NCBI RefSeq assembly: GCF_021390395.1
Contig: NZ_JAJUWT010000006.1
Location: 1-64,000, forward strand
Source: Saccharothrix sp. S26
GTDB taxonomy: Bacteria > Actinomycetota > Actinomycetes > Mycobacteriales > Pseudonocardiaceae
Reading direction: 5' to 3'
Length of the DNA stretch: 64,000 nt
The notes under the pieces were generated by a model that saw nothing but the letters and a program-made list of their open reading frames with translations, searched no databases and had not been told where the DNA came from. The translations under genes and the position numbers were made by a program. How positions within the stretch are numbered: the first letter of the stretch is position 1; each line of letters begins with the position of its first letter. Positions 25,527-33,917 of this stretch are shown in pieces.

Positions 25527-26738
25527 ATGCGACCGACACAGGCAGCCCGCGCCTACCCCTTCCGCGAGCCGACCGGACTCGAGCTGGAACCCGAGTACTC
25601 CCACCTTCGGGACCACGAACCGCTCAGCCGCATCTCGTTGCCCTACGGAGGCGACGCTTGGCTGGCCGTGCGGCACGCCGACGTCCGCACGGTGCTCAGC
25701 GATCCCAGGTTCAGCCGGGCCGCGCTGCTGGACCGAGATGTGCCCCGAGCTTCGCCCCGCAGGCACACCGACGCGACGCTGCACACGGTGGACCCGCCCG
25801 AGCACACCCGGCTGCGCCGCCTGGTCGCCGCCGCGTTCAGCCCCCGGCGGATCGGGCACCTGGCCGAGCACGCCCAGCACGTCACCGACGAGCTGCTCGA
25901 CCGGATCGAGGAGCAGGGGCCGCCCGCCGACCTGATCTCCGGCTTCGCGGTGCCGGTGCCCGTCGCCGTCATCTGCCAGATGCTGGGCGTGCCGGTGGCC
26001 GACCGGGAGGAGTTCGCGGGCTGGATCGACGTCGCCCTGGCCACCACCGCGTTCTCCAGCGAGGAGATCCACGCCGCGTTCGCCGCGTTGAAGGACTACG
26101 TGGCCGGTCTGGTCGCCGCGCGCCGCCGTGAGCCAAGTGACGACCTGCTCGGCGCGCTGGTCGAAGCGCGGGACGGCGACGGCCGGCTCAGCGAGGACGA
26201 GTTGGTCGTGCTGGGCGTGACCCTGCTCTACGCGGGACTGGAGACGACGACCAGCGAACTCGGCAACGGCATCCACACCCTGCTCACCCACCCCGGCCAA
26301 CTCGGCGCGCTGCGCGCCGACCCGGCGCTGATCGACCGTGCCGTGGACGAACTGCTGCGCTTCAACCCCCTGGTCACCTCGGCGGGGTTCACCCGGATCG
26401 CGCTGGAGGACGTCGAACTCGGCGGAGTGCTCGTCCGCGCCGGTGACGCGGTGATGGTGCAGCTCGACGCCGCCAACCGCGACGGACGGGTCTTCGACCG
26501 CCCCGACGAACTCGACGTCACCCGCAGGCCGAACCCCCACCTGGCGTTCGGGTTCGGCCCGCACTACTGCGTCGCCGCGCAACTGGCCAAGGCCGAGCTG
26601 CGCGTGGCCATCGGCTCCCTGGTGCGCCGCTTCCCGACCCTGCGCCTCGCGGTCGGCGAGGACGAGCTGTCCTGGCGGCACGGCCGGATGGCGCGCGGCC
26701 TGGACCGGCTTCCCGTCACCTGGTCTTCCGCATCCTGA
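25527..26738 (+). CDS. Cytochrome P450 (CYP105/107-like)
   Basis: 403 residues, normal for actinomycete P450s. The heme-binding loop is FGFGPHYCVAAQLAKAELR with the Cys ligand. The I-helix is LLYAGLETTTSELG, with the acid-alcohol pair as E-T, and VDEL.RF gives ExxR. The HTVDPPEHTRLRRLVAAAFS motif is typical of class I bacterial P450s. No ferredoxin gene is adjacent. The substrate is unknown; the neighbours are methyltransferases and an importer, so tailoring of a metabolite is likely. The last 23 bases overlap the end of the convergent methyltransferase gene. Confidence 0.92.
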   Translation: MRPTQAARAYPFREPTGLELEPEYSHLRDHEPLSRISLPYGGDAWLAVRHADVRTVLSDPRFSRAALLDRDVPRASPRRHTDATLHTVDPPEHTRLRRLVAAAFSPRRIGHLAEHAQHVTDELLDRIEEQGPPADLISGFAVPVPVAVICQMLGVPVADREEFAGWIDVALATTAFSSEEIHAAFAALKDYVAGLVAARRREPSDDLLGALVEARDGDGRLSEDELVVLGVTLLYAGLETTTSELGNGIHTLLTHPGQLGALRADPALIDRAVDELLRFNPLVTSAGFTRIALEDVELGGVLVRAGDAVMVQLDAANRDGRVFDRPDELDVTRRPNPHLAFGFGPHYCVAAQLAKAELRVAIGSLVRRFPTLRLAVGEDELSWRHGRMARGLDRLPVTWSSAS

Positions 26739-27270
26739 CGGCGAGGAAGAACGGCGTGTGCCGGGTCTTGCGGTACCACCGCTCGTCGATGTGCCGGGCC
26801 TCCTCGGTGGCCTGCGGTTCGACGACGCGCTCCTCGTCGAAGTACGACCCACCGTGCCAGGTCCGGTCGGCGGCGGGATGGGTCGTGGACACCAGCAGGA
26901 CGCCGCCCGGTCGGAGCACGCGGTGCGCCTCGGCGAGCAACTCGCGGCGTGCTTCGACGTGGTGGTGCACCAAGGCCATCACGACCAGGCCGAACGAGCC
27001 GTCGTCGAGGAACGCCGGCGGCTCTTCCAGGTCGTGGCGGCGCAGCGTCACCGCCGGGTGGTCCTTGATGTGCTCGCGCGCGTGACCGAGCAGCGTGTCG
27101 CCGCCATCGACACCGAAGACCTCGGCCGCGCCCCGTGTGCGCAACTCGGCGATGTAGTGCCCGGCACCGCACCCGATGTCGAGGACGCGTAACCCGGTGA
27201 GGTCACCCGCCAAGGCGAGCACGGCCGGGCGGTCGGTGTGGGCGCGCATCAGGGCATGGTGCCGACACAT
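26716..27270 (-). CDS. Short class I SAM methyltransferase, possibly truncated
   Basis: 184 residues. VLDIGCGAGHYIAELRTRGA, VFGVDGGDTLLGHAR, and VLRPGGVLLVSTTHP are clear SAM-fold motifs, and HTPFFLAVRMRKTR ends the protein. Family members usually have about 240 residues and a longer N-terminal helix. Upstream of ATG 27270 the same frame reads NAWCHSA before a stop near 27320, resembling the missing N-terminal part, so the 5' end may be eroded. The 3' end overlaps the P450 gene by 23 bases. Whether it is active is unsure. Confidence 0.7.
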   Translation of the reverse strand: MCRHHALMRAHTDRPAVLALAGDLTGLRVLDIGCGAGHYIAELRTRGAAEVFGVDGGDTLLGHAREHIKDHPAVTLRRHDLEEPPAFLDDGSFGLVVMALVHHHVEARRELLAEAHRVLRPGGVLLVSTTHPAADRTWHGGSYFDEERVVEPQATEEARHIDERWYRKTRHTPFFLAVRMRKTR

Positions 27271-27418
27271 CGCGCTGTGGCACCACGCATTCAGCCGTGC
27301 CGCGACGGTCGCCGCAGGGGGTTAAGGCGTGCTCGGTGGCCACCTGCGGCGGCTCGGCGGCCGAGGCCGCCGATCACCACCTGACAGCCGTCCCGAACAC
27401 GGTTGACGTCAGCGGCCG

Positions 27419-27850
27419 CTACCGGACCGCACCGCTGTCAAGCAGCCACCAGTACCCCGCGTCGGCGTGGGGCGAAGGCCGTCCGCCGCATGCTTCGTAC
27501 AGCGCCTTCGCGGGATGGTTGTCCTCGTCGGTGAACAACCACATCTTGCTGTGGCCCTCCCGGACCGCGTGGTCCCGGAACGCCGTCAGCAGGGCGCGTC
27601 CGATCCCATGTCTGCGTGCCGGCTCGGCGACGCCGATCTCGTACAACTGCACCTGCGAGTAACCACCGACATGGCGCTGCCGACAGCCCCGCACCCACCC
27701 GGCCACGTCACCGTCTTCCAGCGCCACGAACGCGACCGTCGCCGGATCCTCCAGGAACGGTGCGTGATCCTCGACCACGATGCCGCGGAACCTCCGGACC
27801 GCGACGTCGAGCAACCCGTGATCCGCAGCGGTCAGCCGGTGAACGAACAC
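27419..27850 (-). CDS. GNAT acetyltransferase (AAC(3)-I-like)
   Basis: 143 residues. VQLYEIGVAEPARRHGIGRA is the acetyl-CoA binding motif A (R/Q-x2-G-x-G/A), and KMWLFTDEDNHPAKALYEAC matches the C-terminal motif of aminoglycoside 3-N-acetyltransferase type I and related enzymes. GTG at 27850 lies 26 bases after the FhuF-like gene, with GGAGGATG upstream. It could be self-resistance to, or acylation of, a local metabolite. A housekeeping acetyltransferase is equally possible. Confidence 0.75.
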   Translation of the reverse strand: MFVHRLTAADHGLLDVAVRRFRGIVVEDHAPFLEDPATVAFVALEDGDVAGWVRGCRQRHVGGYSQVQLYEIGVAEPARRHGIGRALLTAFRDHAVREGHSKMWLFTDEDNHPAKALYEACGGRPSPHADAGYWWLLDSGAVR

Positions 27851-27876
27851 CCCGACATCCTCCACCACACCACCCG

Positions 27877-28656
27877 TCAGGCGTGGTGTCCCTGGTGCCT
27901 CGTGACAGCGGCCCCCGTGAGCGGGCAGGCGCGGCACGTGTGACCGTCGGGCGTGCGGTAGAACAGGCAGCAGCTGCGGCGGGTGCCGTCGGGGGACAGC
28001 GCGCCGCGCAGCGGCGGTGCGCTCAGCAGCCGGTCGCCCAGATCGGAGAGTTCGGCGGGCAGCGGGCGCAGGGCACTGCGCACGGCCGCGGCGGCGTTGC
28101 CCCACAGCAGCCCGTCGGCGACTTTGACCACGGCGCGCAATCCGGCGTGCAACGGCCGCAGGTGCTCCTCGACGACGGCTCGCAGCAGCACCGGCGTGGG
28201 ATCGCTGCCGGTGGTCCAGCCGCCGGGCTCGGGCAGGGACAGCCGCACGGAGGCGTCCTCGCCGACCCTGCACCGCACCCGGCGCAGGTCGGGCACGACA
28301 CCACCGTGGGCCAGCGCGCCGAGGGCGACCGACCACAGCCCGGCCGCCACCAGGAACTGGAACGTCGAGGCGGCGACGCGCGCCTCGGTCGCCCCGAAGT
28401 GCGCGCCGACCCGTCGCACGGCCTCGACAAGGACGGCGGGGCTGTCGTGGAACGAGCGCAGCGGCTCGCCGGTGCGGTCCTCCTCGACGGTGAAGTACGG
28501 GCTCGTCATCGCCACCGAGGCCAGGGCCGCGGCGACGGCGTCCGGGTCGGCACGCCGGATCGGGCGCTGCCCGGCCGGTGGGGTGAACCTGTCCAAGCCG
28601 GTGCGGTCGAGGTGGCCGTCCCCTGGTTCGGGCAGCGACAACATCAGTGGACCCAC
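27877..28656 (-). CDS. FhuF-like [2Fe-2S] ferric-siderophore reductase
   Basis: 259 residues. The C-terminus has the FhuF cluster motif CCLFYRTPDGHTCRACPL (CC-x10-C-x2-C), which binds a [2Fe-2S] centre in FhuF-type reductases. The rest is the poorly conserved FhuF helical body. These cytoplasmic enzymes release iron from imported ferric siderophores. GTG at 28656 has GGAGG just upstream; ATG 12 bases later is the alternative. With the FecCD importer 4 kb away it supports iron-chelate uptake. It is followed closely by the GNAT gene. Confidence 0.8.
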   Translation of the reverse strand: MGPLMLSLPEPGDGHLDRTGLDRFTPPAGQRPIRRADPDAVAAALASVAMTSPYFTVEEDRTGEPLRSFHDSPAVLVEAVRRVGAHFGATEARVAASTFQFLVAAGLWSVALGALAHGGVVPDLRRVRCRVGEDASVRLSLPEPGGWTTGSDPTPVLLRAVVEEHLRPLHAGLRAVVKVADGLLWGNAAAAVRSALRPLPAELSDLGDRLLSAPPLRGALSPDGTRRSCCLFYRTPDGHTCRACPLTGAAVTRHQGHHA

Positions 28657-28891
28657 GAGTGCCTCCGGAAGTGAGTGGTGCGGGGACCGGTGGCGGCGTG
28701 TGGTGGGCGGTGGCGACCGTGCCTGGTCCCCACCGCCGTCCTGCGTCGGGCTCAACGTGGAAGGCCCTTGCACAGGTGGTCGTCCAAGAACCGCTGTCGG
28801 TTCCCGCGACGTAGGTCACGTGTCGCAGTTGCCAGGAAGTTGCTCTTGCTGGAAAGCGACAACAAGCCACCACGGAGTTCTCGGAGAGCTG

Positions 28892-29630
28892 ATGAGCCAG
28901 TACGTGCTGCCGGACCTGCCCTACGACTACGCGGCGCTCGAACCCGCGATCACGGGCGAGATTCCTGGAGCTGCACCACAGCAAGCACCACGCCGCCTAC
29001 GTCAAGGGCGAAGCCGGCCTGCTGGGCGGCCGTCGCGCCACCACCCACTGGGCCGCCGCGGCGGAGCTGGCCCGCCGCCACCCCGACATCGAGGTCGACG
29101 CCGGCGCCCTCTACCTCGGCGACGGGCGCACCTTCACCTCCGCGGGCGTCGCCGCCGGCCTGGACCTGTGCCTGCACCTCGTGCGCCGCGACCACGGCGC
29201 CGCCGTCGCCGCGAACGCCGCCCGCGCCGTCGTCATGGCACCCAGCCGTGACGGCGACCAGGCCCAGTTCATCCCACCTCCGCCGCCCACCACCGGCGAC
29301 GGCTCCCTCTCCGCCACCCTGGCCTGGATGCACGAGCACGCCACCGAACCGCTCACCCTCTCCGACATCGCCCGGCACGCCAACCTCAGCACCCGCAGCC
29401 TCAGCCGCCGCTTCCGCGAGCAGACCGGCACCACGCCGCTGCACTGGCTGGCCGGACGACGCCTGAACGTCGCCCGCGAACTGCTGGAGACCACCGACCT
29501 GCCCATCCCCGTCGTCGCCGAGCGCAGCGGTCACGGCTCCGCCAACGCCCTGCGCACCCACTTCGACCGCGAACTGCACACCAGCCCTCAGCGCTACCGA
29601 CAGACCTTCCGCCCACCCACCCGACAGTGA
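28892..29630 (+). pseudogene. Chimeric remnant: SodA start, frameshift, GlxA-family AraC regulator 3' part
   Basis: ATG at 28892 begins MSQYVLPDLPYDYAALEPAI, the N-terminus of Fe/Mn superoxide dismutase. One extra base near 28963 shifts the frame. In the new frame SOD continues as LELHHSKHHAAYVKG, then at about 29010 it becomes EAGLLGGRRATTHWAAAAEL, the middle of a GlxA-type regulator (DJ-1/PfpI domain). It continues to a full AraC HTH (SDIARHANLSTRSLSRRFRE, RYRQTF) ending at 29630. So about 39 codons of sodA are fused to the last 207 of the regulator. An internal GTG at 29181 could still give a 149-residue protein with the AraC HTH. Confidence 0.75.
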
Positions 29631-29735
29631 TGTCGATCAGCGTCGCGTTCCACGCGATCACCGGTGCTGCGTGCCGCGAAACCGTGCCGGTACCCGGTAC
29701 TCTTCCTGCGTGGCAAGGGTTGCTGAGGCAGCGGG

Positions 29736-29996
29736 GTGTTCGTGATGGCGGTCGTCGCCGGTGTGCTCGCGCTGATCCTCGTCGCGGGCTGCGGCTGGGT
29801 GGTCGGCAGGGGCGGTGTCGGCGACCTGGTCGCCCGCTTGACCCCGATGGCGAAGCTGGCCGCCTTCGGCGTCGTGCTGGTGCTGGTGGCGGCCGCCGCG
29901 TGGACCCTCGGTTCCGCCGTGGGACCGATCGGCGACCCGCCCATGTCAGTGTCTCCGCAGCCCAGCCATTCCGGTGACAACGGCCACGGTGGGTGA
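29736..29996 (+). CDS. Small two-helix membrane protein
   Basis: 86 residues. Hydrophobic segments VMAVVAGVLALILVAGCGWV and LAAFGVVLVLVAAAAWTLG are separated by a short basic loop, with a polar His/Ser tail (PSHSGDNGHGG). GTG at 29736 or ATG at 29745 could be used. No family is recognised. It stands alone between the SOD/GlxA remnant and an IS remnant. Confidence 0.55.
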   Translation: MFVMAVVAGVLALILVAGCGWVVGRGGVGDLVARLTPMAKLAAFGVVLVLVAAAAWTLGSAVGPIGDPPMSVSPQPSHSGDNGHGG

Positions 29997-30179
29997 CGGC
30001 GTCGCCGACGGCGCATGCACGGTCAACGGAACCGGCCCTCGTGGGAGATCAGCGCCCAGCATCGGACCCGGTCAGCCTACCGGCGAAGTGCACGTGATCG
30101 GGTTGGTACGCACCGCCGCGGTCGGGTCTGTCACTCGACCGTGCCATGTGCTCGCCATGCTGGGGTACAGATGAGTCGG

Positions 30180-30562
30180 ACTTGACCCGTTTTGACGGAC
30201 AACCTGATCCTCGCCCCGTTTGACGGAGTCGGGTTGCTGGAGTTCAGGCTACTGGAGCGATCCTGGCGTGTCGGAGTTCGTACTCGATCGGTGTGAGTAT
30301 TCCGAGTGCGGTGTGGCGTCGGCGGCGGTCGAGCAGTTCGGTCTGCACACGTCCCCGGTTGACTCGACCGCACCTCGGAGGCGATCACCGTGGCCGCCTC
30401 GTATCGCCTGTTGGGGTGCTGCTCTCCTCGGGCGGTTCGGCGGTGGACGGCGACCTCGGCATCGAGTTCGGCGATCCGTCGACGCGCGGTGACCAGTTCG
30501 GCGTTGTCGGCACTGGTGGTCCCAGCCATCTCGACGGAGCTCGGGTGAGTACCGCTTGGCAT
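30180..30562 (-). mobile_element. Decayed IS3-family element
   Basis: On the minus strand, starting at about 30562, the frame encodes TSADNAELVTARRRIAELDA and RRYEAATVIASEVR, the coiled-coil end of IS3 OrfA and the start of OrfB. At 30350-30244 the DNA encodes QTELLDRRR joined to RHTALGILTPIEYELRH, the last motif of OrfB. The catalytic DDE core is gone, so it cannot move. Beyond it, at 30190-30235, the short motif gtttgacgga occurs twice and may be the old element end. The rest of 29997-30771 holds nothing else I can support. Confidence 0.65.
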
Positions 30563-30771
30563 CGTGGGCTGTTCTCCGGGCTGCTGAGACGAGTGATCAT
30601 CCAGCAACCCGACTCCGAACAACCAGGCGAGGATCAAAGACTCCGAACTATCGGGAAAGCGCAGTGCGCCCATCCGGAGCCGTTCCTGTTGTGGCGAACG
30701 GCCCATTCTCGACATGGCCCGCTGTGGCAGTGTCGTGAACGACGCAGACCGTTCGGGGGAGAACGACAAGC

Positions 30772-33700
30772 ATGACGGACCATGATATTTCGCGCCGTGA
30801 GGTGTTGGCACGAACCGGTCGAATCGCTGTTGCGCTCAGTGCGACAAGTGCGGTAGCCGCGGGGGCGGCACAGGAGGCGCAGTCGGACGACGAGCCGGCC
30901 GGCGCGTCCGGTGACTCGGTTGTGCTGCGGGAAGGCACCAACATCTCGGTCGCCGTGTCGCCGGATGGCCGGTGGCTCGCGACGGACCTGGTGACCGCGA
31001 TCTGGGTGCTGCCGGCGAGCGGTGGCACGGCTCGCAGGCTGACCGGAGACCTCCAGGACGCCACGCTGCCGTCGTGGTCGCCGGCCGGCCGGTCGATCGC
31101 GTTCCAGTCCTTCCGCGACGGGAACTTCCACCTCTACGTCGTCGACGTCGGTGGCGGTGAGCCGCGGCAGCTCACCCGCGGTCGATTCGACCACCGCGAA
31201 CCGGCGTTCTCGCCGGACGGCACGCGCATCGCCTTCACCAGCGACCGCGGCGGCTCCTACGGGGTGTGGCTGCTCGAAGTCCGGTCCGGCGAGCTCACCG
31301 CGCTCACCGGGCCACCGGACGAGGCTGCGGCCCCGCGCTGGTCCCCGGACGGCGAGCGGATCATATTCACTGTCAACGACAACGCCGTGGACGTCGTGAC
31401 GGTGGCGACCGCCGAACGCGTCCGGGTGGCGACCGCACCGGCGGGCGGCCGCGTCCACGGTGCCGCCTTCGGACCGGACGGACGCACGCCGAGCTACACC
31501 CTCGTGCGCGGTCACCGCGCGGACCTCGTCCTGGGCGACCGGCAGCTCACCACCGGCGAGGACGTGTTCGGCTTCGCCGCCACCTGGATCGGCGGGTCCG
31601 TCCTCTACACCGCCGACGGCGGGATCCGCCGCCGTGAACCCGACGGCACGGTGCGGGGAATCCCGTTCCGCGCCACCGTGCCGATCACCCGCCGGGAACC
31701 ACGGCATCCTCTGCGCGAACTCGAGCGCGGCCCGGTGCGGGGCATCGCGAGCCCCGTCGTGTCACCGGACGGGCGGCAGATCGCGTTCCGGGCGCTCAAC
31801 GCAGTCCACGTCGTCCCGATCACGGGCGGCAAGCCCCGCAGGCTCACCGACGGCGCGTTCTTCGACTCCGACCCCGACTTCGCGCCGGACGGTAAGTCCA
31901 TCGTGTACTCCAGCGACCGGCAAGGTGTTCCCGCGCTGCGCTTGCACGACCTGGTGACCGGCGACGACTCGGCACTGGGCGGCGCGTTCGCGGGTGCCCA
32001 GACGTTGCCGCGGTTCTCCCCGGACGGCAAGCGTGTCGCGTACGTGGACCAGGACGGCGCGGTGTGGGTCGTCGACATCGCCATCGGAACCCACGAGCAG
32101 GTCACGCCCACGCTCTTCCAACCCGGTAGACCCACCTGGTCGGCCGACGGCACCGTGCTCGCGCTCGCCGCGGTCAAGCCGTTCTCCCGGCGTTTCCGCG
32201 AGGGCACCAGCCAGATCTTGACCGTGCACCTGGCGAGCGGCGAGCTCCGCTACACCGAGCCGATGCCGTTCCGCTCGATCGCGACCCGTGGCGACGACGG
32301 GCCGGTGTGGTCACCCGACGGCAGGCACCTGGCGTTCGTCGTGGAGAGCGTCGCCTGGGTCGTCGCGGTCGACGCCGGGGGCCGGTTCGTCGGTGAACCG
32401 CGTCAGGTGACCCGCGAGGTGACCGACTCCCTGGCGTGGTGCGGGTCGGACTCCTTGGTCCACCTGTGCAACGGGGTGCTGCGCCGGGTTCCGCTCGACG
32501 GCGGGCCGCCCCGCACCATCCGTCTCGACTTCTCCTGGCGCAGGCCGAAACCGCCGCACCGCACCGTCATCCACGCCGGCGCGGTGTGGGACGGAGAGAG
32601 GCGCGACCTGCGCCGCGACGTCGACATCATCGTGGAACACGGCCGCGTCCAGGAGATCCGGCCGCACCGCGCGGCGGCGGGGGAGCGGGTGGTGGACGCG
32701 CGCGACCTCGTCGCCATGCCGGGACTGGTCGACGCCCACAACCACTGGCACCTGCGCGGCCGCCAGTGGGGTGCGCGGCAGGGCAGGTTGTGGCTCGCCT
32801 ACGGCATCACGACGACTCGATCGCCCGGTGACCCGGTGTACCAGATGCTGGAGACCAAGGAAGCGCTGACGGCGGGCACCCTGGTGGGACCACGACTCTA
32901 CGGCACCGGCGAGGCGATCGACGGCTCCCGCGTCTACTACAACTTCATGCGGCCCACGCTGTCGCGCGCGCAGCTCGACCTGGAGCTGAAGCGGGCGCTC
33001 GAACTCGACTACGACATGGTGAAGACCTACGTGCGGCTGCCCGTGGAACTCCAGCGGGAGACCGCGCGGGCCGCGCATCGCGCCGGTGTCCCGCTGTCGT
33101 CGCACTACCTGTACCCCGCCGCGTCGATCGGCATGGACGGCATGGAACACGTGGGCGCCACCAACCGGCTCGGCTACTCGCACACGGTGAGCCGCACCGG
33201 CCACGCCTACCAGGACGTGGTGGAACTCTTCAGCCGTTCCGGGATGTCGGTGACCCCGACCCTGTTCCACTCCCGCGCCCTCTACGCCGACGACAAGTCC
33301 CTGGTGACCGACGAACGCACCCGCGTGCTGTTCCCGCCATGGGAGTACCAGAGGTACGTCGCCGACGCCGAGGCCGCGGGCACGCCGGGATCGGCTTACT
33401 CGCGCGACATCCTCGCGGGCTGGGTGGACATGGTGCTGCGGATCCACCGCGGCGGCGGCCTCGTGATCTGCGGCACGGACGCTCCCCTCGACAACGTGGC
33501 CACAGCGACGCACCAAAACCTGCGCGCGATGGTCGCCTTCGGCTTCACCCCGCTGGAAGCTCTGACCACGGCCACCCGCAACCCGGCGGAGTGGCTGGGA
33601 CTGTCGGGGCAGGTGGGCAGCTTGCGGCCGGGCGCATACGCCGACATCACCCTCGTCGAGGGCAACCCGCTGGCGGACATCCGTGCCGCCGCGGCGGTTC

Positions 33701-33876
33701 GCCAAGTCGCGGTCGGCGGAACCGTGCACCGCGTCGAGGACCTCCTCGCCCCGTTCCGCACGCCGCAACCCGCAGTCCAAGGCGGTTCCCGCCCGCACGA
33801 CCACACCGACGCAGATCCCGAGCACTGGTGGCACCAACCGGAATGGGCGGCACACGTGTGCTGCGGGGAGGTGTGA
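30772..33876 (+). CDS. Exported beta-propeller amidohydrolase
   Basis: 1034 residues. The N-terminus has a twin-arginine motif (SRREVLARTGRIAVALSATS). Residues about 45-590 are PD40/TolB-like beta-propeller repeats (VAVSPDGRWLATD, FSPDGTRIAFTSDRGG, FAPDGKSIVYSSDR). Residues about 600-1000 are an amidohydrolase with the metal motif GLVDAHNHWH (HxH variant HNH), later HLYP/HSHY-type histidines (SSHYLYP), EHVG, and the catalytic Asp in ICGTDAPL. This is the imidazolonepropionase-like/WD40 amidohydrolase family of cyclic imidases and peptidases. The gene stands alone and ends at a bidirectional terminator. A substrate cannot be named. Confidence 0.85.
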   Translation: MTDHDISRREVLARTGRIAVALSATSAVAAGAAQEAQSDDEPAGASGDSVVLREGTNISVAVSPDGRWLATDLVTAIWVLPASGGTARRLTGDLQDATLPSWSPAGRSIAFQSFRDGNFHLYVVDVGGGEPRQLTRGRFDHREPAFSPDGTRIAFTSDRGGSYGVWLLEVRSGELTALTGPPDEAAAPRWSPDGERIIFTVNDNAVDVVTVATAERVRVATAPAGGRVHGAAFGPDGRTPSYTLVRGHRADLVLGDRQLTTGEDVFGFAATWIGGSVLYTADGGIRRREPDGTVRGIPFRATVPITRREPRHPLRELERGPVRGIASPVVSPDGRQIAFRALNAVHVVPITGGKPRRLTDGAFFDSDPDFAPDGKSIVYSSDRQGVPALRLHDLVTGDDSALGGAFAGAQTLPRFSPDGKRVAYVDQDGAVWVVDIAIGTHEQVTPTLFQPGRPTWSADGTVLALAAVKPFSRRFREGTSQILTVHLASGELRYTEPMPFRSIATRGDDGPVWSPDGRHLAFVVESVAWVVAVDAGGRFVGEPRQVTREVTDSLAWCGSDSLVHLCNGVLRRVPLDGGPPRTIRLDFSWRRPKPPHRTVIHAGAVWDGERRDLRRDVDIIVEHGRVQEIRPHRAAAGERVVDARDLVAMPGLVDAHNHWHLRGRQWGARQGRLWLAYGITTTRSPGDPVYQMLETKEALTAGTLVGPRLYGTGEAIDGSRVYYNFMRPTLSRAQLDLELKRALELDYDMVKTYVRLPVELQRETARAAHRAGVPLSSHYLYPAASIGMDGMEHVGATNRLGYSHTVSRTGHAYQDVVELFSRSGMSVTPTLFHSRALYADDKSLVTDERTRVLFPPWEYQRYVADAEAAGTPGSAYSRDILAGWVDMVLRIHRGGGLVICGTDAPLDNVATATHQNLRAMVAFGFTPLEALTTATRNPAEWLGLSGQVGSLRPGAYADITLVEGNPLADIRAAAAVRQVAVGGTVHRVEDLLAPFRTPQPAVQGGSRPHDHTDADPEHWWHQPEWAAHVCCGEV

Positions 33877-33879
33877 CAC

Positions 33880-33913
33880 CGGCACGGCGTCGGACCGGTC
33901 CGACGCCGTGCCG
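33880..33913. terminator. Bidirectional terminator, 34-bp perfect inverted repeat
   Basis: CGGCACGGCGTCGGACC followed immediately by its exact complement lies between the convergent amidohydrolase and SARP genes, only 3-4 bases from both stops. Confidence 0.8.
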
Positions 33914-33917
33914 CTGA

